This document shows, one piece after another, positions 46,270 through 58,811 of a DNA stretch of 59,203 nt. Every line of letters starts with the position of its first letter. Positions within the stretch are counted from its first letter, which is position 1. Source of the DNA: Coprinopsis marcescibilis (lineage: Eukaryota; Basidiomycota; Agaricomycetes; Agaricales; Psathyrellaceae); NCBI GenBank assembly GCA_004369085.1, contig ML210320.1, positions 6,736 through 65,938 on the forward strand, given 5' to 3'. The position numbers and the translations under genes are program-made. The notes under the pieces are model-generated. The model ran no database searches and was not told the DNA's origin. It was given only the letters and a program-made list of their open reading frames with translations.

Positions 46270-48233
46270 ATGGAGGCCTTTCAGGACGTACCACCTCTCT
46301 GGGACTTCTCAAATACTGTGGCATACCCACAGATGCAGGACGAGGACTTTATGAACCTTCTCCAGAAGCAGTTCCCCACCACGGGTATCGCAGACCCATT
46401 GTCTTTTGGAGGCGCTTTCCACGACACAGGCAGCATAAATCCACAGTCTGTCAACACGCTGCCTCTACATTCTTCGCTCTCTCCGCCCTCGGAGGATAGC
46501 AGTCCGAGTCCTTCCAATTCCAACCAGGACCACGACGAGGATACCCCGGCGCCCAAGCGCAAGGCGTCTGATGATGATGATTTCGAAGACGGACCCAGTG
46601 CCAAGAGCCAGCATACTAGTATGTGTGTCTTGTGCGTTTTCGGGGTGCAGCGCTCTGACAGTGCGTGCGTATTTTAGTGAATGGGAGCAAAAAGAACGGG
46701 GTTTCCAACAGTGCGTCTACGGCGGGTAGCACCAGCAGTACGTCAGCGGCTGGGGGCGTTCGACGAAAGTCGACCGGCAATTCTGTGAGTAGATCAAGCG
46801 GCATATGTCACCGATGATTTGAGTGCTGATCGGTCGTCACGGTTGATAGGCCAAGGACGAGAACAGGTTGATGAAACGCAAGGAACAGAACCGAGCTGCG
46901 CAACGAGCTTTTAGGGAACGAAAGGAGAAGCATGTCAAGGATGTCAGTTACCGCAGCTATCATCCCGTGTTTCCGCACAATTACTCATTGCACCTTCGTT
47001 ATCTCTAGCTTGAGGATCGAGTGGCTGAACTGGAAGCCAAAAACGAAGAAGCAAATCATGAGAACGACAACCTTCGGGATTTATTGACCCGCCTCCAATC
47101 GGAGAACGTTATACTTAAACAGCAGTTCACCTTTTCAATGCCCAGAGATGCTGGGAGTCAAGCCTTTTCACCGGGGATGGGTTTCCCCCCCAACGGCAAT
47201 GTCGCTTCTGGCTCGAGGTCTTCGTTTTCTGCCCCATCCGTATCCAAGTCACCAGAACCTTCCAATCCACTCGATTGGAGCTCATTACATACGTTCGATC
47301 CAACAAAGCTGAATCTCCTTGATGAGGCTCCCCAGACCACAGCCACCGAGGGCGCAATGCAGCTAGACTTCGGATTTGGAAATACCGGCTTGGCATCCAA
47401 CGCCCCATACACTTCGATTGCAAGCAATCCGATGTTTATGTCGTTCGCCTCCTCCTTCGACTCGTCGACACCTATATCAGCGGCGGACAGCCCAATTTTG
47501 TCAACTCTAGGCGGTAACGGTAGCAGCACCGCACCTTCGCCGTTTAATTTCGACATGAATTCTCTAACACCATGGACCGGTTCTTTAAACAGTGGAAATC
47601 AAGATAATTCGTTAGACGACTTGTTCCAAGGTTACAATACGGCCTTTTTAACCTCGCCCGCCGGCATCAGTCCAGTAACGCACCATGCTCAACCAAGCCT
47701 CCATTCAACATTGTCTTCCCCATCATCCACCACAACAGATCCATTGTTCACCCCCAAGGATGCCGGTACACCAGAAACTGACTCCGAATACCATGATGTA
47801 ACCAAATGTCCGAAGACCAAGGCCGATATACAGAAGAAGATTGACGAAGCAGGCCTATCACCGTTTGCATCTGGCCCTGGTGTCCAAAAGTGCCAAGACA
47901 GCCTTATCGGCACGATGATTTCGTGCAGTGGCTCCGTTAGTTTCCCCAAGACCCAGCGCAGCGAAAAGAACGTGGAGGTTCTGACTGCCTGGAGAAGTAT
48001 AACCTCCAACCCCCAGTTCAAAGTTCGTGTTCCGGCTCGTGATTGTGATAAAGTTCATTAAATTAATTACCTTAAATCTACTCTTTTAATTTTTTTTCAA
48101 GCAGGACACGGATATTTCGGAACTCTGCTCAGAGTTTACCGCGAAAGCTCGGTGCGACGGGCACAAAGTGGTCTTGGAGCCGCAGGGTGTTGTGTCGATC
48201 CTGGAAAACCTGTCCAAGAAAAGACAACAGTAA
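46270..48233 (+). CDS. yap1: Yap1/Pap1-type AP-1 bZIP transcription factor (564 aa)
   Basis: Five exons: 46270-46618, 46678-46784, 46850-46942, 47009-48022, 48102-48233. The basic region RLMKRKEQNRAAQRAFRERK (about 158-177) carries the fungal AP-1 signature NRAAQRAFR, and a leucine zipper follows (LEDRVAELEAKNEEA). The C-terminus holds a cysteine-rich domain: Cys530 and Cys539 in ISELCSEFTAKARCDG. Three further cysteines lie at about 450, 478 and 489. In Yap1/Pap1 such cysteines form disulfides under peroxide stress and mask the export signal, so the factor stays in the nucleus and induces antioxidant genes. The last acceptor is a tandem AAG/CAG, so the exon may start at 48102 or 48105, with or without one Gln. 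The product is of usual length for the family. Confidence 0.92.
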
Positions 48234-49877
48234 ACTGGGGGAGTCGGGGACAACGGCGAAGATCCCTGTTACCCCGCGTTGTCGGACACGTTTCGCCATT
48301 TCAACCTTCCCGAGGTGCCACCATCGAATGAACGAAGATCAAAGCCACCCAAGTCGCAAGCCCAATTCATTCACTCCGTGATTAGTATCTGTTGTTTTTC
48401 GATCTCTAGGACCATATATCCCGAACGACCGACCATATTCGACCCACTTTCAAAGTCGTACCAACCAAATCAGCATCGTATCATGCCATATCAAATCAAA
48501 TTCAAGCAGCCAGTACCGGCATTGTGTCCCCCGTCCCTGACACCAATCCGCACCAATCCTGGTCTGGTCATGTTATTTTCATCTCCGGTTCTGTCGCGCC
48601 TCCCCCCTTAATTTTTCCTGTTGACTCCGCTCGTCCGACCGGCCCATCCATCCAGATTTTCGCATCTATCAAAGCTTAGCACAGCCCGATTGAAAGGTGC
48701 CGCTCAGCCGAAAATATCCTACTCCACTCCTCTCGATCCTTCCTGGCCCTTCTTCAATGTTCGGAAAGGGGTTTGACCGAGGAAGAGGGGTTGTTCCTCT
48801 TCGACGCCTTCTCACCCTTCTTCAACGCGTGGAGGAGAAGGTGTAATTCGGGGATGGATCCGAAGTGTGCCTCGTCTATACCTTTCGGTCTATGGAGGCT
48901 ACATGGAAGGAGAAGATAGTGGATGGTTTGGACGGATTGACAACCAAGAGGGGACATTACAGAAGTAACAAAGGACTTTCAAGGCAGGACGGTAGGAAAA
49001 CGGTTGCCAAATTTTATTTTATTTTAAATCATTCAGCAGGATGTCGTTGTTATCGTTGTTTCGTTTCGTGTTCCCGCCCCAAAATATACTCGCTTCGGTT
49101 CACTGTCCACATTTCTCTCTTCCTCTCCCTCCGTCTTGTTGCCCATATACTTGTCCCGTCCTTTCTTTTTTCAATCGTCGTTCTTTCCCGAACATTGGAC
49201 AGGATTGTGATCTATAAAATCCCCATCCCTCTGGCCTGCCCTTCATTTCATCCACCTTCCAGCCTCCTTCGATCCCTCCCGCCTCATTTCGTCCGGTCCC
49301 ATCGTTCTATTTCTCTCGTCAAGGTTTCTGTATCAGTACTATATTCTCCTTCTCTTCGTTGGCTATAGGTTACTTGTCTTCCTTTCATTCCTTCTCAGCG
49401 ATCATCCGGCTTTTTTCCAATGACCGTTGGTGCGCAAACTCAAACGATCCTCGTATAAAATATAGGATTCTGTCGCTATGAACTCAGCTATCTACTGTAT
49501 ATTATATATCACTTGACCAGGAAATATAAATGTATCGTTTTACCCCATCCCAAACCTGCATATATATATACTTCTTAACCCTCGGAATCTCTTTGACCAA
49601 TCCATAACCACATTCGACGAACAGTGATTTCACAAAGGAAGATTCAATTAAGCTTTATTTACAAGAAAAAATACATGGTGTACAATTCGAAAGAGAGAGA
49701 GACGGATCACATAGCGAAGAAGCGGTAAGTAATAGTAGAGGTAAATTGAAACATAATCGAATAAAAAAGCAAGTCCAGTCGACGTGAATGTTCCGTAAGG
49801 GGAGAAGAATACCCTATCCTCGATTCAGAGGATTCGTGTCATGCCAAAAAAAAAAAGTGCGACATCAAGTGACAGGA
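48234..49877. other. Convergent intergenic region between yap1 and snf2
   Basis: 1.6 kb between two converging genes, mostly 3' UTR and spacer. It is pyrimidine-rich on the plus strand over 49080-49400 and AT-rich over 49480-49580. Open frames here lack motifs. No RNA gene was recognised. Confidence 0.4.
49560..49570. repeat. Short (TA)n tract
   Basis: An 11-base alternating AT/TA run within an AT-rich patch of the yap1-snf2 convergent spacer. It may help transcription termination or be a plain microsatellite. Confidence 0.7.
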
Positions 49878-52800
49878 TCAGTCTTCGTCGCTGGGGGTCA
49901 GATAATTATCGTCATCCTCCTCGTCTTCACTGGCCACAATGTTGTTCTTCTTGCTGCGAATTCGAGGGGCCGGTGCGGGAGGTGCATCCTCTTCCATCGG
50001 CGTCAGAGCTGATTCGTACGAGGCCGTTGACGAGTTGCTCGCAGCTGGTGGTGCACCTGGCATATCTGTACCCGCGATATGCTTGTTGAACGCTCTCTTG
50101 AGCACCTTCTCCATTTCGTCGGCATCGATGTACACCCATGACCCTTCTTGGTTGTACGTCCGGGCATTGTTGAACATGAGCGACCAGTCTGCTCGGTAGG
50201 CTTGCACGGTTTTGTAGAAATTGCTCGTCGATCGCTTGCGAATCTGAGCGAGGGCAATTGGCTGTTGGATGAGTTGGTAGTAATCGGGGTAATCCTGGAA
50301 ACAAAATTGTGAGTAGAGCGTGGGAATGAACTAGGTTGTAACATACCCTCTTATCAGGAAGGTCTCTGAAGAGCTCACACCGTTTCCTGCCCGTATCGTC
50401 TTCACAGTTAACCACAGCTTTGTAACACTCTGCAAACGCCTTCTTCATGCGTTCACGCATCGCAGGCGGCACGTCGTTCGCGTTGCTACCACCGGCAGGT
50501 TTCGTCTTGCGCCGCTTCTAAAAGGGGGGTCAACAATCATATCCAACAACTGACAAAACAAAGGTAAACTGACAATCTCTGGCTCATCGTCATCGTCGTC
50601 GCCCAAGTCGGGAGTGATTGAATGGGACTTTTGGCCCCGCTTTCTCTTGGATCCCGCCGGCACGATAAAGTCATCCATGGCCTTGGCTTTACCCTTCTTC
50701 TTACGCCCACGGCCATCGCCTTCTGATGCAGGTGTGCCTCGAGCAGATGAGTCATTATCCTTCAAAAGCCTGTTCGCAAGCCTCCGGTCCTTCTTCTCCT
50801 TGGCACGGTCAGCGATTTCCTGAATGTCTTCACCACCTTCCAGAGCCTAAATGACGCAATCGCAAAGGAATTAGAGTCAGCGCTTGTTGATCCGAGAAAC
50901 GAGTAGAAAATAAATCGGCGACGGCGAAAACGCGAGATCAGACGAACGGATCTCCGTGGCGCAGCCTCGAATGCGGTGTAAAATGTCAGAAACTGGATGC
51001 GGCTTACCATTGCCCAAGTGTCGTCATCCAGACCATCGTTGTAACTGACGACGTTTCGCTTCCGCTGCCCACGGCCTTCGGGTAGATCATCAGTCTCCGA
51101 AACCTGGAAGGGTTCGTCAGACCGGTAGCACTCTGGCAACTCCTCGACCTGCATGAGCGGGAGAGGTGGTTTGCCCTTGTTACCAAGAGCTCGCCACTGC
51201 TCTAGCTCGACCCGTTCACGTTCGAGATCGATTTGACGGAAGATCTGCGCTTCTTGATCTCCACGAGCCAGCAACTCGTTGAGTTCCTCGTCAGTCATGT
51301 CTCCAGCTTCCTCGTTTTCTTCCTCTTGGTCTGCTTCAAGAATAGAACGCTAACGACGGGGAGAAATCAGCGATATATCCGTACAAATGTGATCCTCGAC
51401 ATACCAGGAACTCTTCTTGCTCCTCTTGAGTGGACTTGTTATCGAAACGACCCGCTTGAATAACTTTGTCATCGATGTCGAGCTTGTAACGAGCGCGCTG
51501 ATACATGGCTTCTTCGACACTCTTCTCGGTAATAAACCTCAGGATGAGCACAGCACGGGTTTGACCGATACGATGAGCGCGATCTTGAGCTTGCAAATCG
51601 GCGTGCGGATTCCAATCACTGTCAAAGCTGTAAACCAGGACGTAAGTCAATGAACAGTAGGAAAAACGATTGAAAGACGTACATGATGACGGTATCAGCA
51701 GTCTGCAAATTGAGACCAAGACCACCGGCACGCGTAGAGAGGATAAAGACTGTGTACTCAGAATCTTTCGAGTTGAACAGCTGCACAAAACTGGCACGCT
51801 CTTCTGTCTTGGTACCACCATCCAATCGAAGGTATTTCCAACCCATCAACTTCAAAAAGTCCTCCATGATATCCATAACTTTAGTCATCTGGAAGAAGAT
51901 GAGAACCTTGAAAAGAGAATATTAGCATGTGACAGTGAAATCGAGAACAAATACGCTTACTCGATGGCCAGTCTTGAAGAACTTTGGAAGAATCCGATTG
52001 AGCAACTCCAACTTGCCAGACGACCTGATGAGCTTGTTGTCGATGAATCCACTGGGATTAACCTTGTCCTCGACGCTCTCGAACAAGAATGGATGTTGGC
52101 AAATCTTTCGGAGCTGCATAAGCTCGTTACTGAGACCCTTGATACCGCCCGACTTGCCCTTCCCATCCTTTCCATCCGCAATCATCTTGTGCTTCTTCAT
52201 CTGCTTATACAACTGGCTCTGCAACCCACTCATCCTAACCTTGATCACCTTCTCAACCTTGTCTGGCAGCTCGCTCTCGACATCTTTCTTCAACCGTCTC
52301 AGCAAGAACGGACGAAGCACCTTGTGCAGACGCTTAATGATGAGCAGCGCCTCTTCTTCGTTCAATTCGATCTTGTCTCCCGTTCCGCTGTTGGCAAACG
52401 GTGTGTTGAACCACTCGTCGAACGATTTAACAGAGTTGAAGATCTTGGGCAAGACAAAGTTGAGAAGAGACCACAGTTCCGGGAGGTTATTTTGGAGAGG
52501 GGTACCGGTGAGGATAAGACGGTAGCGAGAGTGATAGTATGTCGTCAAGGTTTGAGAAAGTTTACTTTGTGTGTTCTTCATGCGATGACCCTCATCTATC
52601 AAACCATTAGCAAAGGCTTAGGCAAACCTTTAAGATGTTTAAGACTCACCAATGATCATATGCAACCATCGAATCTTGCTGAGATGGGGTCTGTCCTTGA
52701 TAATATATTCATAGGTAGTAAGCAAGACCTGGAAGTTGTTGCCCCGCAAGTCTTGCTGAATGTTGCGACGCTGCGCAGGGTTGCCCTTATAAGAGACCAT

Positions 52801-54931
52801 GCGGACTTGCGGTGCCCACTTGGCGAATTCACCAGACCAATTGGTCATGGTGGAGAGCGGCACGATGACGAGGTAGGGTCCCCGTTGACGCTTGACTTCA
52901 ATCAAGAAAGTGATAAGGGAGATCGTTTGAATGGTTTTACCGAGACCCTGAAGGAGTTTAAGCAAGAAGTATGCAACAAAAATGTAGCGTAACACACCAT
53001 CTCGTCGGCCAAAATACCGTTAAGCTTGTTGTTGTACAAGCTGACCATCCACTGCAGACCCTTGATTTGGTACTCCTTCAATGTACCACCAACCAACAAC
53101 GCAGGCTGCTTGGTAACCCTCTCCTGGATACGATGGGCAATGGCATAATAATCGACCTTCTTGTCGTCCTCGTCATGTTGAACTTGAGCTCCGAAAGTCG
53201 CTTCAGAAGCAGGGGCGTCATTCTCATACATCTGTCCCGGATGTTGCGGCGCAAGACCACCGTGTTCGTTCTGCTGGGCAACAACAGCTTGAGCCAACGA
53301 ATCGAGGTAAGCGTCGGTTTGTCGAAGGAGGTGGGTGATACGTGTGTCTTTGGCGGTATCGATAAGCCTCATGTAAGCCTCTTCATCGTCATTCTTCAAA
53401 GCCCTGAGACGCTCCTTAGCCAACCTCTCAATCCTCTTTTGTTCTTCCTTCTCCGTCAGGGCATGGAAACTAAGCACTGCACGACCGAGCCGCAACACTC
53501 TGTCCTGTGCCGCTCTGTTAACACCAATGACCTCCCTTCCATGTAGTCGGATAATGTCGAGCTGCTCAATGTGTTTTGACTTGGCCCGACGCTCACGATC
53601 CGCGCGTTGCTTCCTCTCCAACTGTTCGGTAAGCCTGGCGTCCCGAATGGTGGGCTTCCGAGTGCGGCGGAAGTCTAGACGGTTGATGGGGAGCATGGAG
53701 CCGTGTGATAGACGCTCTGCGACTTGAGCGCGCATAGCCCGCTGCTTGTCGAGGACTCGGAGACCCTTGAGCTCAATGAGCGCACGAATTTTGCCGTGTG
53801 CGGTAGGCGGAGGGTGGATGAGGGAGCGCAGGGTTTGCTCTGTGTTGGAAACGTTCTCTTTGTCCTTGTCGGTCTCCCCGAGCGTAACATCGAGATTTGT
53901 GTCGAAATCACCGTCTCCGATTGTCGCAGGCAATGCCTCGAGCTCCCGAATCCTCTGTTGTATCCTTGCTTCAATAAATCGCTCTCGCTCGTTGATGACT
54001 TGGTGAGCATCGAGGCCTGCTGGCATGATTGTGGGGATGAGGAGGCGCTGCAAACGTGTGGCAAATAGTTCGGGATCGACTTCTGACGGTCGTTTGAGGT
54101 GGGAGAATGGATGACGATATGCATTGTATGGGTAGATGCCCGAGTTGATGTCGTCTTCGAGGAAGGGACCTTTCGGGAGGGTGGCGGGATCCACTTGGGA
54201 GTCTTGCTCTTCGGACTTTGCTTCTTCCGCTATTGTAGAAGCTGCTGGAAGTGGAGTTTCGCTTTTCGAGACCTTGACTGCTGCGTCGACTATTCTTGAA
54301 GGCACATCCGGCCCTTGAAGGAGTTTTTCAAGCTCGGGTATAGCGTTGTTTGGGACTCTAATTGCTTGCTGGAGATGTTCAGGAACTGGCACGCCACGAG
54401 ATAAATGCTTGAACGCTTGAATTTGGGCACGAAGCGCATTGATTTGAGGAGGAGTGAAGGATACGGGTGTCTGTGAAGGTACTGAATGACCTTGGGTTAT
54501 CGACGATGTGTTGGCGACGCTGCCATTTGTTAGTGGGGCTACATGGCCATTTGTCGGGAGCTGTTGCTGTTGGAGACGAGCTTGTGCCACAGCCTGTGCT
54601 TGCTGTTTACCTGTTAAATGGTTAGAGTGTCTTCAACGTTGCAAGATTCTCCAAATGGCTTACTCTGCTGACTGTATTGATTTATGTATCTGAGCAGGGT
54701 GTCGAGCTCGACAGGGCTTTTCTGCTCTGAAGGATTCTGTCGCAGAAAGTTTGCCCGCTGGAGAAGGAATATGAATATTAAGAATCTTGAATTGGATGAT
54801 GGAGCAAAGGGACATACGGCTACATATTGCTCGATGTTAGGTCGTTGTTGCTGAAACTGGGCTGGGATTTGCTGCTGCTGAATGGCCTGCAGCGGTTGGC
54901 CAACGCCGTTGGGGACGACGTGGGCGGACAT
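49878..54931 (-). CDS. snf2: SWI/SNF-RSC chromatin remodelling ATPase Snf2/Sth1 (1467 aa)
   Basis: Eleven minus-strand exons: 54931-54818, 54757-54664, 54610-52998, 52947-52650, 52595-51961, 51906-51683, 51627-51405, 51349-51008, 50846-50574, 50517-50347, 50294-49878. Domains in order: Gln-rich N-terminus; QLQ (about 119-155, [20 protein letters not shown]); HSA region (about 390-440, [14 protein letters not shown]); SNF2 ATPase with ADEMGLGKT (about 604-612), DEGH box (DEGHRMKN) and helicase-C motifs ([21 protein letters not shown]); SnAC region with EEGE-like acidic stretches; C-terminal bromodomain (about 1278-1385, [15 protein letters not shown] and MFNNARTYN). The protein is the motor of SWI/SNF or RSC, sliding and ejecting nucleosomes; the bromodomain reads acetyl-lysine. 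Yeast has two paralogues (Snf2, Sth1); I cannot decide which complex applies. Its start faces ku80 across 247 bp. Confidence 0.95.
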
Positions 54932-55178
54932 TGGTCGACGATGAGGACGGCGACGAAGTAATTAAGATGGACGCGGCGCGCGCAATTCCTTGAAACAGTT
55001 CCGTCGAATCGCTGGCCTGTGCAAAAGTCACGAAACCCTGCTCCTCAACAAGCATGTCACACAAACCCATTGCCAGCGAGTCACATCAGTCACACTGCGT
55101 TACCCTCACGTGACCTCATTGAACAGACGCGGCTGGACGCGCGAAAGAGTCATTTCAACTACTCTTCTCCAGCCCACC
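54932..55178. promoter_or_regulatory. Short divergent promoter of snf2 and ku80
   Basis: 247 bp separate the start codons of a chromatin remodeller and a DNA-repair gene. Near the middle there is a run of alternating CACGTGACC-like and AGTCACA-like motifs (about 55076-55116), including one CACGTG E-box (55108-55113). I saw no TATA box. Shared regulation is possible but not shown. Confidence 0.5.
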
Positions 55179-58165
55179 ATGCCAGCAGAGCGAGCAGGGG
55201 TATGTTGTCCTCGCTGGCCTTGACAAGCGCTCATATTTTATTAGTATACAGTGTCGATGTTCGTCATCGACGCTTCCCCGACGATGGGGAATGTCAGACA
55301 TGTTGAGCTTCCGCCAGGTCCAAATGGTGAGGTGATGACTACCGAAATGACCAACCTCGAGTGGTGTCTGCGTTATGTCAAGCTCAAGATCCAGGAGATG
55401 GTAAGGAAGCTGTCTGAAAGGTTTGAAGCCGTCCTGACCATTTCCAGATTTTCAACGGAAGAAAGACTGACCAGTGTGGCGTCATCGTGTTTGGTTCAGA
55501 CAGTATGTTGGAATTATGACTTGGTAACTCACCACTGACCCTGGGCAAGTAACCGACAATATTGTGAACAAGGAAAGCGGCGGAGAAGGATACGCAAATG
55601 TCCAAGAGTACATCAGCATTGGGCAACCTAACGTTGGAACGATTGCTAAACTCGACGCTCTTCGGCCATCAGAGTCTTCCACCGGAGATCGTAAGAATAC
55701 CATAGCTATTCTCCGTACGTCTGGTCGCATCTGACCCAACGCAACCTTATTACAGCTCTAGATGCCCTTATCGTTGCACTTGAAACGCAAGGCCGGTATC
55801 TCGCCTCCAAAAAGTCGTGGACACGCAAGGTGTTCCTTGTCACTGACGGCGAAGGCCCTGTCGAGGCGGAAGACTGGCAGGACATTGTGAAAAAGATGCA
55901 GCAGCACGATGTATTTCTCACTATTGTGTCAGTACTTGCCACTTTCCTTCACGCAAAATCAAACCTTACAGCTCTCTAGCGGCGTCGACTTTGATGATCC
56001 TGAATTAGGGTACGAGTACCCTGACAAGAGCAGGCACAAGGTACGGGGTCATGTTATCAGTGTCAGCCTTCTCTAACTCCCTATAAAGAAAGTGAACGAA
56101 GCCTTCTACAAGGACTTTGTTCATGATATAGGGGAGAAAGGCATTGTCGGAACGATGGACTACGCTCTGCAGGAAGTCGTGCGACCAGAACCCAAACAGA
56201 CTCGCTCCACCCTCATGGGCACCGTTCTCCGCATTGGTAATGCTGACTTTAATGCTGACGAGGCAATTCAAATCAATGTCAAGGCCAGCAAATGCACTGC
56301 CCTTGCTCGCCCAGCTACCTTGAAAAAGTATGCTATGCGCCAAGAGGCTGACGACATGGACGTCGATGGGGAGGGGGAGAGGAAGGCAGTTTATGCGCAA
56401 CTTAAGATGCGCACAGAGTACTATGTCGAGTCGAAAGAAGGTGCTGAGGATGACGAAGACGAAGACGGCGCGAACATCAAGAAGGAAGATGAGTCTGCTG
56501 AAGGTACCGATGATACACAGAAGCCGAACGGGGCGAGGGTCGAAAAAGAGGACCTCGTTCGAGGTTTCAAATATGGAACGACATACGCCCCTTGTCCCGA
56601 CGGCCAATTCCCGAAGCTCAGCACGGTCAAAGGTATCGATATCTTGGGTTTCTTCCCTAAAAAGAATGTGAGTTATGTTTTCTATTTGGCTCACAACAGC
56701 CAGCTGACACTTGTACTTGCGTTCAGTTGCGGAGAGAGTACTTGATGGGTGAAATTCAATACATTTGGGCGGACGAAAAGTCTCCGCATCAACAAGTCGC
56801 CCTTTCTTCCGTAGTTCAAGCGTTGGATAGCCTGGGCAGGGTCGCTATTGCCCGCTGGGTGAATAAGGATGGGGCCGACATCAAAATGGGCGTACTCGTT
56901 CCCTGTGTCTTCGAAAAGGCCGATTGCTTTCTCTGGGCTCGACTGCCGTTTGCAGACGATGTCAGGAAATACACGTTTGCTTCTCTGGAGAGGCTAGTTT
57001 CGAAGAAGGGCGAGGAAGTGAAGGAACATCCGTACCTTCCGACTCAAGAACAGTTGAATGCGATGGACGCCTTTGTCGATGCGATGGACCTTGGAGATGT
57101 TGGCGAGCCAGACGAGGAGGGGTAAGCTTTCATTCGGCATCATTGATATCTATGCAGTTCTGACATCTGCATAGTGTCCGGGGTCCTTGGTTCGATACTC
57201 GAAATTCATACAACCCTGCCATTCACCGCGTCAAGCAGGCGATATTCCACTCAGCTGTTGTCTCAGACATCCCGAGCAACCCCCTCCCTCCACCTCACCC
57301 CGACTTGGTCCAGTTCTTTGAACCGCCAAAGCGGGCGTTGAAACGTGCCAGGAAGCCTCTCGAACGATGTAAAGAGGTGTTCAACGTCAAGGAGGTGACC
57401 AAGCGAGTGGCCAAAGCAAAGAAAGAGGGACATGATCATATAAATGATGAAGACGAGATGTTGTTGTTGGACCGCAAGCCTACGCGTACACAGTCCAGCT
57501 TCTTTGGTTCTGGGTCGCAGAGCCAGGTCGGTGCTTCCGCCTCATTTGCGGATAAAAAGCCGGCAGATGATGGCAGTGACACGGAGGACGACAACGAGGA
57601 GCTCTTGTTGAACGCCAAACCACCGGCTACCCCTGCACCGTCTGGCAGTAGAGGCCCGTTGCCAACCCCTGCACGTTCTGTCTCCCCCAGGGGTTTGGAC
57701 CCGGGCCGGGCGCCAGGGAAGATCATCGGCAACACCGACCCACTGAGGGATTTCAAGAAAAACCTCGCAGGTGGTGACCTTGTTACGAAAGCGGTCGAGG
57801 ATATGGCGGTGGTGATCACCGAGATCGTCTTGAAGCCTTTTGCAAAGAGGAGGGCGGAGGAGCTTATTGAATGCATGAAGGCTATGAGAAAGACGTGCTT
57901 GGAGGAGGATGAGGTCGATGCTTGGAATGCGTTCATTGTCAATTTGAAGAGCAAGTGCAATGCCAAGCCTGGTAATCCGGCGTTTTGGAATAAGGTGAAG
58001 GAGGTTGGCAGGGACTTGAGTTATATAAGCGATAAGGAGGCCGAGAGATTTGGTGGGAGTGCGCAGTATACAGAGAAGCAGGCCAAGGAGGTGAGTGTGA
58101 CGGTGTTTGGTGGTCTGGACGGTTACTGATTAGAGTTTTTGGCGTAATAGCTTGTAGAATCATGA
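55179..58165 (+). CDS. ku80: Ku80, DNA end-binding subunit of non-homologous end joining (836 aa)
   Basis: Ten exons: 55179-55199, 55245-55400, 55448-55502, 55550-55690, 55756-55927, 55980-56040, 56089-56667, 56727-57121, 57175-58090, 58151-58165. The first 21-nt exon gives MPAERAG. The vWA-like N-terminal domain follows (MFVIDASPTMG; GRKTDQCGVIVFGS; VFLVTDGEGP). The Ku core beta-barrel includes RGFKYGTTYAPCP and KGIDILGFFPKKN. The C-terminal arm and a helical C-terminal domain (PLRDFKKNLAGGDLVTKAVE onward) match Ku80 of animals and filamentous fungi. Ku80 pairs with Ku70, threads onto broken DNA ends and recruits ligase IV; it also protects telomeres. The final exon of 15 nt (LVES, stop) is supported by a GTGAGT donor; if that intron is retained the protein ends VSVTVFGGLDGY instead. 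Confidence 0.94.
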
Positions 58166-58811
58166 ACGCCATGAACGATTTTGATACCTAGTTGGACTCT
58201 TCGTGATATGCTTTCGAGACTTGCTTTCAATATGCCATTTGTCCAGCTGTACGTGCGATTATACCACGTCACCAGCTGTTACCAGCCAAACGCACGTTTG
58301 CGTATGCATTGGGCCTTTATTTAATGATTTCAAGTATATCGAATTAGTTGGCTTTTTGCATAGTAGGCCTGCCCTGAAGTATGGGTTCTCTTCCTAAATT
58401 GCACTGATAATATGAAAGTGGTGTTATTCACAATTACATCACAACCATTGTGTCACTAGTGGTTGATTATGAACTGTGAATAGTTGCACGGCGCGTTTGA
58501 CGGGCTGTTTGCGGTATATGAACCTAGTAATATTCGCATCTTCCAATTCGAGTCCTACCCCTTTCAAGTTCATACACCAAAAAGACATTGATGAATTATT
58601 GATGCCCCATCAAACTTGTATCTTACCGAGTTTCAGCCTGTTTCAGCATTACCATGCCTTTCTAGGCCTTCTTTGCACATCCATATATGTACCGGCATAC
58701 TCGCGGCCTGCAAAAGTAACCGGATGCCACATCATGTCGTTACATCATGTCTGGTGGTGGTTCATGTTCATTGCGTAATTACTCAATAAATACTACCTTT
58801 CTTCTTCCACC
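58166..58811. other. Intergenic region after ku80
   Basis: 646 bp of AT-rich sequence, with the ku80 3' UTR at its start. The left end of the Tc1/mariner element that follows should lie in the last few hundred bases, but I could not define a terminal inverted repeat because the right end is outside the window. Confidence 0.4.

Noticed and set aside
51670..52992. 440-aa open frame on the plus strand
   Set aside because: It lies antisense to the Snf2 ATPase core across three of its introns, has no domain, and is explained by codon bias of the true gene.
56005..56694. 229-aa open frame on the minus strand
   Set aside because: Antisense to the ku80 exons, with no leader, motif or splice context of its own.
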